Source: Saprospiraceae bacterium (GTDB taxonomy: Bacteria > Bacteroidota > Bacteroidia > Chitinophagales > Saprospiraceae). Taken from it: a stretch of DNA of 64,000 bases. The translations under genes and the position numbers were made by a program. This document shows, one piece after another, positions 37,005 through 47,274 of the stretch. Within the stretch, counting starts at the first letter, position 1, and each line of letters opens with the position of its first letter. The stretch spans positions 1 through 64,000 of the forward strand of contig JAHDGF010000006.1 in assembly GCA_020627785.1 (NCBI GenBank), read 5' to 3'. Below the pieces are notes generated by a model. It had not been told where the DNA came from. It searched no databases and saw nothing but the letters and a program-made list of their open reading frames with translations.

Positions 37005-37901
37005 CTATTCGAATAATCGATCAAGCGTCGCAGAAATTTCATAATGAAACTCTCCTTGAGGAGTAATAAATACTCTTGGGTTATCCTCTAGATCATAATG
37101 ATAATCACCCGCCTTATCTATGGTGTATTGGTTTCTATTTGAGAACATAGGAAATCCATCTTCTACTCCGAGATAAGCAAAAACATGAGCGTTCACAAAA
37201 TCATCATGACTAAAATAGTTTTCAATTAAAATACTTACGATATCCCAAAAATCTGGATGCATTGCATCTTGCATTTCATTGGCAGCTTCAAACAAATCAT
37301 TTATTAAAGTTCCAGTTGAAGCAGGATCCGAAAGATCTAAGGTTGACTCTTCTACAAATTCTACTACTGTTTCTTCTAGGAGTGCACTTACTTCCTCAGC
37401 GATATCATCAGCCATTCCCCAATTCACGCTCAAGTCAAGATTCTGTGCTGAACTCTCCATACTTATAACAACTGCTCCAAATATTTCCGGCTTAAATCCT
37501 TCATTCCGAATCTCATCAATGGTATAAGAAACTACACTGTTAAATCGCTTGGTACCCATAAATTCAGGAATCCTAGCGGTCTCCCCATCAGCAATCCCTG
37601 AAGCCCAAGATTCACTTTTATACCCGAGTACTTCTATTTCAGTTGAACCTTCCGTTTGCCATTGTGATCTAAAGGTCACAACAATAAAATAAGGATCATC
37701 TCCTGAATCAAAATCATCATCATCCTCTTCTGCTTCAACAGCTTTAAATTCATCCAACGAAAATTTGTAACTATGTGTTCGAGTAAGCCTATCAAGCGCT
37801 TCTTCTGAAAGATGAACATCACAACAAGCACCTACTAGAAAGGATAGAAAGAAGAGTCCAATAAAATAATTTAAACCTTTGCCTAAAGCACGATTTTTCA
37901 T
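37005..37901 (-). CDS. Lipoprotein of unknown function, first gene of the PKD pair
   Basis: 298 residues from the ATG at 37901; a start six codons upstream at 37919 is possible. Lipobox VGAC, lipid at Cys26. The mature protein is very acidic (for example AEEDDDDFDSGDD near residue 57) and mixed alpha/beta. I recognise no family. It is cotranscribed with the second PKD lipoprotein. Confidence 0.72.
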   Translation of the reverse strand: MKNRALGKGLNYFIGLFFLSFLVGACCDVHLSEEALDRLTRTHSYKFSLDEFKAVEAEEDDDDFDSGDDPYFIVVTFRSQWQTEGSTEIEVLGYKSESWASGIADGETARIPEFMGTKRFNSVVSYTIDEIRNEGFKPEIFGAVVISMESSAQNLDLSVNWGMADDIAEEVSALLEETVVEFVEESTLDLSDPASTGTLINDLFEAANEMQDAMHPDFWDIVSILIENYFSHDDFVNAHVFAYLGVEDGFPMFSNRNQYTIDKAGDYHYDLEDNPRVFITPQGEFHYEISATLDRLFE

Positions 37902-38398
37902 GTTTTTAAATTTTGTCAATTAGAAATATGTCTATAATATATCTGTAAGTGACCTGTCAAAGGAAAAGGTAAATGAGAGTGGTAGGATTATTTTAAAATT
38001 ACTCAGCAATACTCACATATACTGAATATTGTTCCGTTGGAAATTAGAATAGATGAAAATTCTAGGATCGCATGCTTTTTAAATTCATCAAGTCATATTG
38101 CACACGAAGTCCTATGGGAATTAGATAGACAGTAATAGGGAGAGCTGCCTATGAAAAAGAACTAAATTCTTTCCACTGAGTTATTTGAGTTGTAGAATTA
38201 TTGCGAAACTGTATTGTATTAGATTAGGGCACAGAGAGCCATCCTTTTGCCTGGAGCAAAAAAAAATAAAGCCTTGTAAAAAACAAACAAATAAAGTATT
38301 CCTACTTGGGAGGTAAAGGTGAATATCAAAATCAAAACTTAGACAATAATGCAAGAAATTTATCTCCTTGGTGACCCCTAAACTCAACTTAGTTATTC
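37902..38398. other. Intergenic region without a supported gene
   Basis: About 500 bp between the lipoprotein start and the small leader-peptide gene. A 68-codon minus-strand frame (38181-38387) has a low-complexity, Phe/Cys/Leu-rich translation and no protein-like features. No clear hairpins with U-tracts were seen. Confidence 0.5.
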
Positions 38399-38560
38399 TT
38401 AATGAGCATCTGGAGGAGTATCATCTGCATTATCATTATCATAATCTTCCTGCAAAATATATTGAGTCGGTGTAGTTCCACCAGCAACATGCTTCATTTC
38501 TTCTGAGTCAAGAGCTGATCGTTTAAAATCTAATAGTCGAGGTTGTGTAAAAGTTTTCAT
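38399..38560 (-). CDS. Double-glycine leader peptide, candidate RiPP precursor
   Basis: A 53-residue frame starting at the ATG at 38560. It begins MKTFTQPRLLDFKRS and contains ALDSEEMKHVAGG, which matches the Bacteroidota double-glycine leader pattern (L-S-x-E-E-M-x-x-I-x-G-G), with cleavage expected after residue 28. The 25-residue core (TTPTQYILQEDYDNDNADD, then TPPDAH) is acidic, rich in Thr, Asp and Asn, and has no Cys or Lys. No modification enzyme or peptidase-containing transporter is within the window, so this is an orphan precursor by local context. The alternative is a small acidic protein with a chance GG. Confidence 0.6.
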   Translation of the reverse strand: MKTFTQPRLLDFKRSALDSEEMKHVAGGTTPTQYILQEDYDNDNADDTPPDAH

Positions 38561-38732
38561 ATAATTAATTGTGATTGATTATTCGATGTCTGTATAAAGC
38601 TAATACTTTTAAATCAAAAGTAAACCCATCCTACCATCTCATCAATCCAAACACCCAAACTTTATCAGATTTTCTGGTTAGCCAAGCTTAATAAAAGAAC
38701 CCGATAGTACTACAATTTTGTCTTTACAATTT

Positions 38733-38740
38733 TATCTTTG
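38733..38740 (+). promoter_or_regulatory. Bacteroidota -7 box (TATCTTTG) for pheT
   Basis: An exact match to TAnnTTTG. A transcript start a few bases downstream would leave a very short leader before the GTG at 38760. A TTTTG lies 12 bp upstream, closer than the usual -33 spacing, so only the -7 element is firm. Confidence 0.5.
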
Positions 38741-38759
38741 TCGACTAAATTATTACGAC

Positions 38760-41201
38760 GTGAAGATCTCATTGAATTGGTTAAAGAAGTATATTTCACT
38801 GGACATGGACCCAGAGAAAATTGGTGAAATCCTTACGGATATTGGTTTGGAAGTGGAAGGAATGGACCAGATAGAATCCATAAAAGGAGGATTAGAAGGT
38901 CTTGTTGTCGGTGAGATTCTTACTTGTGAAAAGCATCCCAATGCGGATAAACTTAAATGTACGACCGTAAACGTCGGAGGCGAAGAGCCACTCAGCATCG
39001 TCTGCGGAGCACCCAATTGTGCAGCAGGCCAAAAGGTCATAGTTGCCACTCATGGTACCACCATCCATCCAATCGAAGGAGAACCATTTAAGATCAAAAA
39101 AGGAAAAATCCGTGGCGAGGTATCCGCAGGAATGATCTGTGCAGAAGACGAAATCGGCTTAGGTACAGACCATGATGGCATCATTGTTTTAGACAATAAG
39201 GCTGAGGTTGGGACACCGGCGAGTGAGGTATTTGAGGTAACTACAGATACCGTATATGAAATTGGCTTAACGCCCAATCGATGTGATGCCACTTGCCACT
39301 TAGGAGTAGCAGATGATTTATTAGCTTATTTAAAAATAAACCATGAACTTGATGGTCAGGTTATCAGACCGGACTTGGGAGATCTACCACCACATGAAAA
39401 TACCTTACCGTTCACCATTGAAGTTGAAGACAATGTTGGATGTCCGAGATATACTGGAATGAGTTTCAAAAATGTCAAGGTGGGACCATCTCCGCAGTGG
39501 CTGAAAGACAATCTTCATTCCATCGGAGTACGATCAATCAACAACGTTGTAGACATTACCAACTTCATTTTACACACCTATGGTCAACCTTTGCATGCTT
39601 TTGACGCTGACAAGGTAGCTGGACATAAAATAGTTGTTTGCCATTTGCCGGAAGGCACAAAATTCACAACCTTAGATGAGAAGGAGAGAAGCTTACGTGC
39701 AGAAGACTTGATGATCTGTGATGGAGAGAAAAACGGACTATGTTTAGCCGGTATTTTTGGAGGAATAAGTTCTGGCGTAACAGAAGAGACAACCAATGTT
39801 TTCCTAGAAGCAGCCCACTTTAATGGTGGAATGATCCGAAGATCAAGCACTGCTCACCTATTGCGTACAGACGCTGCCAAGGTCTTTGAAAAAGGGAGTG
39901 ACCCGAACATTACCAAAGAGGCCATGCTATATACAGCGAAACTATTCCAAGAATTATGTGGCGCTGCCATTGCTTCAGAAATTTACGATGTATATCCTAA
40001 GAAAATAGAGCGAACAAAAATTGAACTTCACTATGAAAAAATTAATCGAGTCATAGGCATTGACATCGATAAGGAGGAGGTGCATAGCATTCTTTTAGCT
40101 TTGAACATGGAACTCAAGCCTGTTGACCAAGATAGTGTCCAAGTTTCTGTACCAACCAATAAATGTGAAGTTCTAAGAGAGGTAGATTTGATTGAGGAGA
40201 TACTTCGGATTTATGGATTCAACAAAGTTCCAATTCCGGCAACGATTAAATCGACCATTAACTATGAAGCCTACCCCAATAAGAAATCTATTATTCAAAG
40301 CATTGCAACTACCCTTTCTAGTAATGGCTTTAATGAGATGATGGGTCTTTCATTGATCGAAGATAAACATGTACTTCCGCAGCTAAACCTTGCATCGGAA
40401 GATTTGGTATACATCAATAACACCTCTAATATTCATCTGAATATCATGAGACCCGAACCAATGATCAGCGGATTGATCAGCGTGCTTCACAATCATAACT
40501 ACCAGCAAAAGGATTTAAAGCTTTATGAGCTTGGTCGAAGTTATAAGACGGCAGAAGGTGGATTTACTGAAAAAGAGTTCTTGACAATTTTCCTTAGCGG
40601 AGCAGAAAAGCAAGAGCACTGGACCAATACTGGAGGATCAGGACAGAATCTATACTCCATCAAACAATGGGCAGATTGGGTATTGCAGCGAGTGGGTATT
40701 CATAGTTTCCAAGCCGATGAATTAGAAGAAGCTAGATGGGACTACGGGCTGAGTTATAGAAGAGGCAAGGATGTTTTAGTGAAATTTGGTGCTGTTTCCT
40801 CTGATATTCTGGAGCATTTAGATATTAAATCAGATGTTTTTTATGCCGAATTTGATCTAGAGACCTTAATTCGTTCGATTGGAGGAAATAAGGTGAAGGT
40901 GGCAGAAATAAGCAAGTATCCAGGAGTTAGACGTGATTTAGCCTTGGTTTTAGATGAATCTGTCGCTTACGCAAATGTTCAAAAAGCTGCGCATTCATTA
41001 AAATCTAAAATCCTTCAAAACGTAAATCTCTTTGACATTTACAAAAGTGAAGAGCATCTAGGGAAGAATAAAAAATCTTATGCGATCAAGCTTTTATTCC
41101 AGGATAAGGACAAAACCCTTAAGGATAAGGTAGTTGACAAAGAAATTCAGCAGTTAATCAAAATTTTTGAGGATAAATTAGGGGCGTCCATCCGCTCATA
41201 A
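38760..41201 (+). CDS. pheT: Phenylalanine--tRNA ligase beta subunit
   Basis: 813 residues from a GTG start at 38760, where the conserved N-terminus VKISLNWLKKYISL begins; the upstream TTG start would add 14 residues not seen in the family. It has the tRNA-binding OB domain (~38-150: LEGLVVGEILTCEKHPNADKL), B3/B4 (~205-370), B5 (~395-475), catalytic-like core and C-terminal FDX-ACB domain (~720-813: YPGVRRDLALVLDESV). It pairs with PheS (not in the window) to charge tRNA-Phe in the cytoplasm. Full length, housekeeping. Confidence 0.97.
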   Translation: MKISLNWLKKYISLDMDPEKIGEILTDIGLEVEGMDQIESIKGGLEGLVVGEILTCEKHPNADKLKCTTVNVGGEEPLSIVCGAPNCAAGQKVIVATHGTTIHPIEGEPFKIKKGKIRGEVSAGMICAEDEIGLGTDHDGIIVLDNKAEVGTPASEVFEVTTDTVYEIGLTPNRCDATCHLGVADDLLAYLKINHELDGQVIRPDLGDLPPHENTLPFTIEVEDNVGCPRYTGMSFKNVKVGPSPQWLKDNLHSIGVRSINNVVDITNFILHTYGQPLHAFDADKVAGHKIVVCHLPEGTKFTTLDEKERSLRAEDLMICDGEKNGLCLAGIFGGISSGVTEETTNVFLEAAHFNGGMIRRSSTAHLLRTDAAKVFEKGSDPNITKEAMLYTAKLFQELCGAAIASEIYDVYPKKIERTKIELHYEKINRVIGIDIDKEEVHSILLALNMELKPVDQDSVQVSVPTNKCEVLREVDLIEEILRIYGFNKVPIPATIKSTINYEAYPNKKSIIQSIATTLSSNGFNEMMGLSLIEDKHVLPQLNLASEDLVYINNTSNIHLNIMRPEPMISGLISVLHNHNYQQKDLKLYELGRSYKTAEGGFTEKEFLTIFLSGAEKQEHWTNTGGSGQNLYSIKQWADWVLQRVGIHSFQADELEEARWDYGLSYRRGKDVLVKFGAVSSDILEHLDIKSDVFYAEFDLETLIRSIGGNKVKVAEISKYPGVRRDLALVLDESVAYANVQKAAHSLKSKILQNVNLFDIYKSEEHLGKNKKSYAIKLLFQDKDKTLKDKVVDKEIQQLIKIFEDKLGASIRS
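40965..40976 (-). repeat. ATTTGCGNAAGC copy 7 (N = T)
   Basis: In pheT, on the non-coding strand (coding reads V-A-Y-A-N-V). Confidence 0.85.
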
Positions 41202-41583
41202 TCCATCATCTGCACTCATTTTGCCGAAATATCGTTTATCTTTGTGTCATATATGTTACTAAAAAGTATCATATGTAATGAAAATGGCACTCAGAAAGCT
41301 GAATGTTATTTAAAAGTAATTTTAATTAGATAGAATACGTGGGATAGTCCGAATAGGATTCTATAAGAGAAATCAGGCAAAATTCAGGGAATTTAGACAT
41401 TGTAGAGACCAGATAAGCCATATTGATCGAATATCAAACCTCATCATAAAGCTATTTTTAGCAGAATATATACAATCATATCTATTGATTGACAGATGAA
41501 AACACATAGAATTAATTTATATGTGTTTGAGATTTCCCTTAATAATCACGTACATCTATTGTCACTTTTATAAATATTGAACA
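41202..41583 (+). other. Long untranslated leader ahead of rny, candidate structured RNA
   Basis: A TATCTTTG -7 box at 41237-41244 is followed by ~330 bp with no usable reading frame before the rny ATG. The tract contains hairpins, including a perfect 9-bp stem (41500-41508 / 41520-41528) and a TACT-AAAA-AGTA hairpin inside a CATAT/ATATG pair near 41250-41280. A zapA gene, often seen before rny in related genomes, is absent. Either a long 5' leader or a small RNA gene. Confidence 0.4.
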
Positions 41584-43248
41584 ATGGAGAATTTAGCAAT
41601 CCAGATCATTATTGGTCTATTTGCTGGTACAGGTCTTGGTTATTTCCTAGCCAATGCTGTTATCAAGAAATCAAGTCAAGGAAAAATTGAAGCTGCCAAT
41701 GAAAAGGCAGACCTCACAATCCAAGAGGCAAAACTTACCGCAGAAAGAAAACTTACAGAAGCTCAAAGTAAAGCAGATAAATTACTGTCAGGCGCAGAAA
41801 GAGAGAATGAAAAGATTAAGCAGCGAAAGATTAAAGATGCGAAAGAGAAGTATTCTAAATTAAAATCAGACTACGAACAGTACAAATCGGACTTTAAACT
41901 TTCAATGAAAGAAAAGGAGCTTAACCTTAAAAGTCTAGAAAAAGATCTAAGTTCTAAAGAAAGAAAAATCAATGAAGAGGCTGAAAATGTAGAAAGTAGA
42001 GCCAGTGAAATTGAAGCCATTAAAAAGAACTTAGATAAACAGCTACAAATCATTGCAAAGAAAAAGCAAGATCTAGAGCAGGCGAATGAAAAGCACATTA
42101 AAGCCCTAGAAACTGTAGCAAAGCTTTCTGAAGAAGATGCCAAAGAGCAACTTTTGGAAGCAGTTAAAGCAAAGGCACAGACGGATGCATTGGCAATTGA
42201 AAAAGACACAATTACCAGCGCTAAAGAAAGAGCCAACAAGGAAGCGAAGAAAATCATCATTCAGACCATTCAAAGAATGTGTGCTGAATACACCATTGAA
42301 AATACAGTTTCTGTGTTCAATCTTCCATCGGATGATATCAAAGGTCAGATCATTGGAAGAGAAGGAAGAAACATTCGTGCGATTGAGGCTGCTACCGGTG
42401 CAGAACTTATCGTAGATGATACACCAGAAGCGATCATCATTTCAAGTTTTGACCCTATCAGAAGAGAAATATGTAGACTTTCATTGAAACGTCTTGTAGC
42501 AGATGGTAGAATTCACCCTGCAAAAATTGAAGAGACCGTAGAAAAGGTCCAATCTCAATTAGGCGATCAGATTAAAGAAATTGGAGAAAGAACGGTCATT
42601 GATTTAGACATTCATGGTCTTAATGCATACCTCACCAGAATGATCGGAAGAATGAGATTTCGTTCGAGTTATGGACAGAACTTATTAAAGCACTCCATTG
42701 AAACAGCTAATTTATGTGCTGTCATGGCCGCTGAGTTAGGTCTTAGTAACAAACAGATTAAACTAGCTAAAAGAGCTGGACTCTTACATGATATAGGAAA
42801 AGTTGCAGACGAAGAATCAGAATTACCACACGCACTGTTAGGAATGCAGATGTGTGAGAAAAATAAGGAGCATCCGGCGGTACTAAATGCAGTGGGAGCC
42901 CACCATGACGAGATTGAAATGAACAACATCATTTCTCCAATCGTTCAGGCTTGTGATGCAATCTCTGGAGCAAGACCAGGTGCAAGACGTGAAATTCTTG
43001 AAAGTTATCTTAAGAGGATTGGAGAGTTAGAGGATCTAGCCATGGGATATGAAGGTGTACAAAAAGCCTATGCAATCCAAGCTGGTAGAGAATTAAGAGT
43101 TGTTGTTGAATCAGAAAAGGTTTCTGATGCACACACAGACGATCTTGCATTTATGATTTCACAGAAAATCATGGAAGAAATGCAATATCCTGGACAGGTA
43201 AAAGTGACCGTAATACGCGAGAAAAGAGCTACTTCTGTAGCTAAATAA
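41584..43248 (+). CDS. rny: Ribonuclease Y
   Basis: 554 residues, slightly longer than the usual ~520. N-terminal membrane helix (~5-27). Long Lys/Glu-rich coiled coil (~30-230). KH domain (~240-305: [24 protein letters not shown]). HD domain (~360-460) with the catalytic His402-Asp403 in LLHDIGK. C-terminal RNase Y domain ending QVKVTVIRE. It is an inner-membrane endoribonuclease that starts mRNA decay. Own transcription unit downstream of pheT. Confidence 0.96.
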   Translation: MENLAIQIIIGLFAGTGLGYFLANAVIKKSSQGKIEAANEKADLTIQEAKLTAERKLTEAQSKADKLLSGAERENEKIKQRKIKDAKEKYSKLKSDYEQYKSDFKLSMKEKELNLKSLEKDLSSKERKINEEAENVESRASEIEAIKKNLDKQLQIIAKKKQDLEQANEKHIKALETVAKLSEEDAKEQLLEAVKAKAQTDALAIEKDTITSAKERANKEAKKIIIQTIQRMCAEYTIENTVSVFNLPSDDIKGQIIGREGRNIRAIEAATGAELIVDDTPEAIIISSFDPIRREICRLSLKRLVADGRIHPAKIEETVEKVQSQLGDQIKEIGERTVIDLDIHGLNAYLTRMIGRMRFRSSYGQNLLKHSIETANLCAVMAAELGLSNKQIKLAKRAGLLHDIGKVADEESELPHALLGMQMCEKNKEHPAVLNAVGAHHDEIEMNNIISPIVQACDAISGARPGARREILESYLKRIGELEDLAMGYEGVQKAYAIQAGRELRVVVESEKVSDAHTDDLAFMISQKIMEEMQYPGQVKVTVIREKRATSVAK

Positions 43249-43296
43249 TCCACACTATTTCTGCATCGAGTACGCTTGACGCAAATAAGTTGGAAC

Positions 43297-43339
43297 CTAA
43301 GCCTAAAATTAAGCCTAATAAACTTAATTTTAGGCTTAG
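43297..43339. terminator. Perfect 17-bp inverted repeat between rny and icmF
   Basis: Arms CTAAGCCTAAAATTAAG (43297-43313) and its complement (43323-43339), 9-base loop. The tail (TTCATTT) is only a weak U-tract. It most likely ends the rny transcript. A second small hairpin (CCCA/TGGG with inner CCG/CGG, about 43350-43375) follows inside the icmF leader. Confidence 0.6.
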
Positions 43340-43400
43340 TTCATTTAGGCCCATACCGTAGCTTCGGACCTGGGTTTGATCATCGCAGCTTAACCAAATT

Positions 43401-46400
43401 ATGCAGGAATTAACCATCTACCAGCCGAAGAATAAGGTAAGAATCGTCACAGCAGCTTCCCTGTTTGACGGTCACGATGCCGCCATCAATATCATGCGTC
43501 GAATCATGCAAAGAAGTGGCGCAGAAATAATTCACTTAGGACATAATCGTTCTGCGCAAGAGATCGTGCGTACCGCCATTCAAGAAGATGTGCAAGCAAT
43601 TGCTTTAACTTCGTATCAAGGTGGGCACAATGAATTCTTCAAATACATTTACGATCTTTTGAAAGAAAATGGTGCAGGGCATATCAAGATTTTTGGAGGT
43701 GGTGGTGGCACCATCCTTCCGACAGAAATTGAAGACTTAGAGTCCTACGGAATTAGTAAGATATATTCTCCAGATGATGGTAGAGAAATGGGCTTACAAG
43801 GAATGATTAATCATTTACTTCAACAAGCAGATTATCCCATCGGAGAAAAGATAGGGATAGAAATAGATAAACTAGCCAGTGCTAATAATACTCAACTCGC
43901 AAGAGTAATAACTGCTGCTGAAAATTATGGCGATGCTCATCAAAACTTTTTTGAGGCCATTGAAAAGCAAGCAGAAAAAAGCCTAACTCCAATTTTAGGA
44001 ATTACTGGAACTGGAGGATCTGGAAAGTCTTCTATGGTAGACGAACTTGTACGAAGATTTACCTTGGATTTTGGAGATAAGAAAATTGCCATTGTTTCTG
44101 TCGACCCATCAAAGAGAAAAACAGGCGGTGCCTTACTCGGTGATAGAATCAGAATGAATGCGATCAATAATGATCAGGTCTATATGCGGTCATTGGCAAC
44201 GCGCCAATCTAACCTAGCCTTATCCAAGCACATAAAGACAGCCATGGATATTTTAAAGGTTGCTGGTTTTGACTTGATCATTTTAGAAACTTCAGGAATC
44301 GGCCAATCAGATACTGAAATTGTAGATCACTCAGACTTGAGCATGTATGTCATGACTCCAGAATATGGAGCAGCAACTCAACTGGAGAAGATAGACATGT
44401 TGGACTTTGCAGATGTTATTGCCATCAATAAATTTGACAAGAAGGGAGCATTGGATGCACAGAGAGATGTAAAGAAACAGTTTAGAAGAAATCACAATGA
44501 CTGGGAGATCGATGACGCAGACATTCCAGTTTTTGGAACCATTGCCTCACAATTTAATGATCCAGGAACCAATGAATTGTATAAAAAATTATTGAAGGTT
44601 GTCAATGATAAAACAACGGCCAACTTCGATTCAACCATTCCGTTAAAGACTGGTGATAGTGAGAAAATTTACATCATTCCACCAAAGCGAGTGAGATATT
44701 TATCTGAAATTGTAGAGAACAATAAACGATACGACGACAAGGTTGAAGAGCAAGCCAACATTGCTTCAAAGTTATATGCCTTAGATAAGATCATTAAGGA
44801 AGGTGAAGACCAAAACATTAAAGATGCTCTTCAAAAAGAATACAACAACTTGTGGAAACACTTGGAGGCAGAAAGCATTGATATCTTAGAAAATTGGGAA
44901 ACCAAGAAGAAAAATTATAAAGACGATATATTCAGCTTCAAGGTAAGAGACAAGGTCATCGAAATTCCAACGCACACCAAGTCCTTATCTCAGCAAAAAA
45001 TTCCGAAAGTCGTTTTACCTCGATATAGAGACTGGGGAGATATTCTTAGATGGTCAAGACAAGAAAATGTACCTGGTGAATATCCATTTACCGCAGGTGT
45101 CTACCCTTTCAAGAGAAAAGGCGAAGACCCTACGCGGATGTTTGCCGGAGAAGGTGGCCCAGAGCGAACCAACAAACGATTCCACTACGTGTCCCTCGAT
45201 TTACCTGCCAAGCGATTATCTACTGCCTTTGACTCAGTGACGCTTTATGGTGAAGACCCAGATCATCGTCCTGATATTTATGGTAAGATTGGAAATGCTG
45301 GGGTAAGCATTTGTTGCTTAGATGATGCGAAGCGATTGTATTCTGGCTTTGATCTTTGTGATCCATCTACTTCCGTATCGATGACGATTAATGGACCAGC
45401 AGCTACCATTTGCGCATTCTTCATGAATGCAGCGATCGACCAACAATGTGAGAAGTATATTACGGAACATGGATTGGAGTCAAAGGTGGAGGCAGCTCTT
45501 CAGAAAAAGTATGATGACTTAGGCTTGAAGAGACCGACCTATGCTGGAGATTTACCTGCAGGAAATAATGGTCTTGGATTGATGTTACTTGGACTAACTG
45601 GAGACGAGGTTTTAGATGCTGAGGCGTACGGAAAGATGAAGGCAAAAGCTTTAAGTTCCGTGAGAGGTACGGTACAAGCAGATATTCTGAAGGAAGATCA
45701 GGCACAAAATACTTGTATTTTCTCTACGGAGTTTTCACTCAAATTAATGGGTGATATGCAAGAGTATTTTATCCAACAAAGTGTTCGTAACTTTTATTCA
45801 GTATCCATCTCAGGCTATCACATCGCAGAGGCTGGAGCTAATCCAATCACACAACTGGCTTTCACCCTAGCCAATGGTTTCACCTTTGTTGAATACTATT
45901 TGTCTCGCGGCATGGACATAAATGCCTTTGCACCTAATTTATCTTTCTTCTTTTCCAATGGGATTGACCCAGAATATGCGGTCATCGGAAGAGTGGCTAG
46001 AAAGATTTGGGCGAAGGCCATGAAAAATAAATACAATGCCAACAGCCGTTCGCAAAAACTTAAGTATCATATTCAGACTTCAGGGCGGTCATTACATGCG
46101 CAAGAAATTTCATTTAATGATATAAGAACGACCTTGCAAGCTTTGTATGCCATTTATGACAACTGTAATTCACTACACACCAATGCATATGATGAAGCGA
46201 TAACAACCCCGACAGAGGAAAGTGTAAGACGGGCCATGGCCATTCAACTAATCATCAATCATGAATTAGGACTGGCTAAGAATGAAAATCCACTACAGGG
46301 TTCTTTCATCATTGAAGAATTGACAGACTTGGTCGAGCAAGCAGTGTATGATGAATTCGATAGAATAACGGATCGAGGAGGTGTGCTTGGCGCAATGGAA

Positions 46401-46763
46401 ACCATGTACCAAAGAGGGAAGATTCAAGAAGAGAGTTTATACTATGAAACCTTGAAGCATAATGGAGACTATCCTGTCATTGGTGTAAATACTTTCTTAT
46501 CCAAGGATGGATCACCGACGATTATACCAAAAGAAGTTATTAGAGCAACACAGGAAGAAAAATTGAACCAGATTGACACCTTAGAAGGAGTTGCAAAGGC
46601 CAATGAAAAGACCTTGAGCCAGACGCTTACCGATCTACAAAAAGCTGCGATGAATAATGAAAATTTATTCGATCATTTAATGGAGAGTAGTAAGGTTGCA
46701 TCCTTGGGCCAGATTACGAATGCATTGTATAAGGTGGGTGGTCAGTATCGGAGGAATATGTAG
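43401..46763 (+). CDS. icmF: Fused adenosylcobalamin-dependent acyl-CoA mutase (IcmF type)
   Basis: 1120 residues in one chain. B12-binding domain at ~10-135 with FDGHDA, the ALTSYQGG segment and FGGGGGT. MeaB-like P-loop GTPase at ~195-420 (Walker [38 protein letters not shown]). Linker, then a mutase TIM-barrel (~560-1090: [40 protein letters not shown]). This order (B12, G-protein, mutase) defines IcmF, which interconverts isobutyryl-CoA and n-butyryl-CoA or related acyl-CoAs and repairs its own cofactor state. Not a plain methylmalonyl-CoA mutase, which lacks the GTPase. Single gene with strong terminator. Confidence 0.93.
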   Translation: MQELTIYQPKNKVRIVTAASLFDGHDAAINIMRRIMQRSGAEIIHLGHNRSAQEIVRTAIQEDVQAIALTSYQGGHNEFFKYIYDLLKENGAGHIKIFGGGGGTILPTEIEDLESYGISKIYSPDDGREMGLQGMINHLLQQADYPIGEKIGIEIDKLASANNTQLARVITAAENYGDAHQNFFEAIEKQAEKSLTPILGITGTGGSGKSSMVDELVRRFTLDFGDKKIAIVSVDPSKRKTGGALLGDRIRMNAINNDQVYMRSLATRQSNLALSKHIKTAMDILKVAGFDLIILETSGIGQSDTEIVDHSDLSMYVMTPEYGAATQLEKIDMLDFADVIAINKFDKKGALDAQRDVKKQFRRNHNDWEIDDADIPVFGTIASQFNDPGTNELYKKLLKVVNDKTTANFDSTIPLKTGDSEKIYIIPPKRVRYLSEIVENNKRYDDKVEEQANIASKLYALDKIIKEGEDQNIKDALQKEYNNLWKHLEAESIDILENWETKKKNYKDDIFSFKVRDKVIEIPTHTKSLSQQKIPKVVLPRYRDWGDILRWSRQENVPGEYPFTAGVYPFKRKGEDPTRMFAGEGGPERTNKRFHYVSLDLPAKRLSTAFDSVTLYGEDPDHRPDIYGKIGNAGVSICCLDDAKRLYSGFDLCDPSTSVSMTINGPAATICAFFMNAAIDQQCEKYITEHGLESKVEAALQKKYDDLGLKRPTYAGDLPAGNNGLGLMLLGLTGDEVLDAEAYGKMKAKALSSVRGTVQADILKEDQAQNTCIFSTEFSLKLMGDMQEYFIQQSVRNFYSVSISGYHIAEAGANPITQLAFTLANGFTFVEYYLSRGMDINAFAPNLSFFFSNGIDPEYAVIGRVARKIWAKAMKNKYNANSRSQKLKYHIQTSGRSLHAQEISFNDIRTTLQALYAIYDNCNSLHTNAYDEAITTPTEESVRRAMAIQLIINHELGLAKNENPLQGSFIIEELTDLVEQAVYDEFDRITDRGGVLGAMETMYQRGKIQEESLYYETLKHNGDYPVIGVNTFLSKDGSPTIIPKEVIRATQEEKLNQIDTLEGVAKANEKTLSQTLTDLQKAAMNNENLFDHLMESSKVASLGQITNALYKVGGQYRRNM

Positions 46764-46802
46764 AGTTTTTGGAAGATAAATGAAAATCCAATTTTGAAAT
46801 AC

Positions 46803-46838
46803 AAAAAGGTCTAGGGTTAAATACCCTAGACCTTTTTT
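46803..46838 (+). terminator. Terminator of icmF, left twin of the toxin-antitoxin flanks
   Basis: Perfect 14-bp stem (46803-46816 / 46824-46837) with a run of six T. Its core, AAAAGGTCTAGGG ... CCCTAGACCTTTT, is repeated almost exactly after the toxin-antitoxin module. Confidence 0.9.
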
Positions 46839-46983
46839 ATTTCATCCTACACTTAGTGATTTGTAAATGAATTCAATATTCTATTTTACGATCTAGGTTT
46901 TAACCTAAAGAAAATCTTTTTGATTATGCCATCCATTAAAAAAATCAAATCAGCAAATAGATTGTTATGCATAACTACATGAA

Positions 46984-47020
46984 TATTTACGTATAAATTA
47001 TTTAAATTTATACGTAAATA
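46984..47020. promoter_or_regulatory. Operator palindrome of the toxin-antitoxin module
   Basis: A perfect inverted repeat with 16-bp arms (TATTTACGTATAAATT and its complement, 46984-46999 / 47005-47020) and a 5-base spacer, ending 8 bp before the antitoxin ATG at 47029. Its place over the promoter fits autorepression by the antitoxin or toxin-antitoxin complex. Confidence 0.7.
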
Positions 47021-47028
47021 AGTTTACC

Positions 47029-47274
47029 ATGGATAAGAAACTGACATTAAGTATAAACAATGAAGTGATAGAAGGTGCTAAAAAATATGCGCAATCGAAA
47101 AAGACAAGCCTTTCAAAAATGGTAGAAGCCTATTTCAAGACCTTAATTAGATCTGAAGAAAGCAATCAAAAAACAACTCCCTTGGTTAAAAGTTTGAGTG
47201 GTGTGGGCGTTCTGCCTAAAGATTTTGATTACAAAAAAGCAAGGGCCTCACATTTAATCAAAAAACATAAATGA
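47029..47274 (+). CDS. Antitoxin, DUF6364-like
   Basis: 81 residues. The N-terminus KKLTLSINNEVIEGAKKYAQSKKTSLSKMVEAYFKTLI is a ribbon-helix-helix-type DNA-binding segment as in DUF6364 antitoxins. The C-terminal tail (SGVGVLPKDFDYKKARASHLIKKHK) would thread onto the toxin. The stop overlaps the PIN toxin start by 4 bp. Confidence 0.85.
   Translation: MDKKLTLSINNEVIEGAKKYAQSKKTSLSKMVEAYFKTLIRSEESNQKTTPLVKSLSGVGVLPKDFDYKKARASHLIKKHK

Noticed and set aside
38181-38387. 68-codon minus-strand frame before the leader-peptide gene
   Set aside because: Low-complexity Phe/Leu/Cys translation, no signal or family, no promoter or terminator.
41245-41583. Firm call of 6S RNA in the rny leader
   Set aside because: Hairpins are present, but I could not trace the long stem with a central bubble that defines 6S RNA by eye.
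43340-43400. Cobalamin riboswitch before the B12-dependent mutase
   Set aside because: The region has a small hairpin but no B12-box sequence such as GCCACTG, and is too short for the aptamer.
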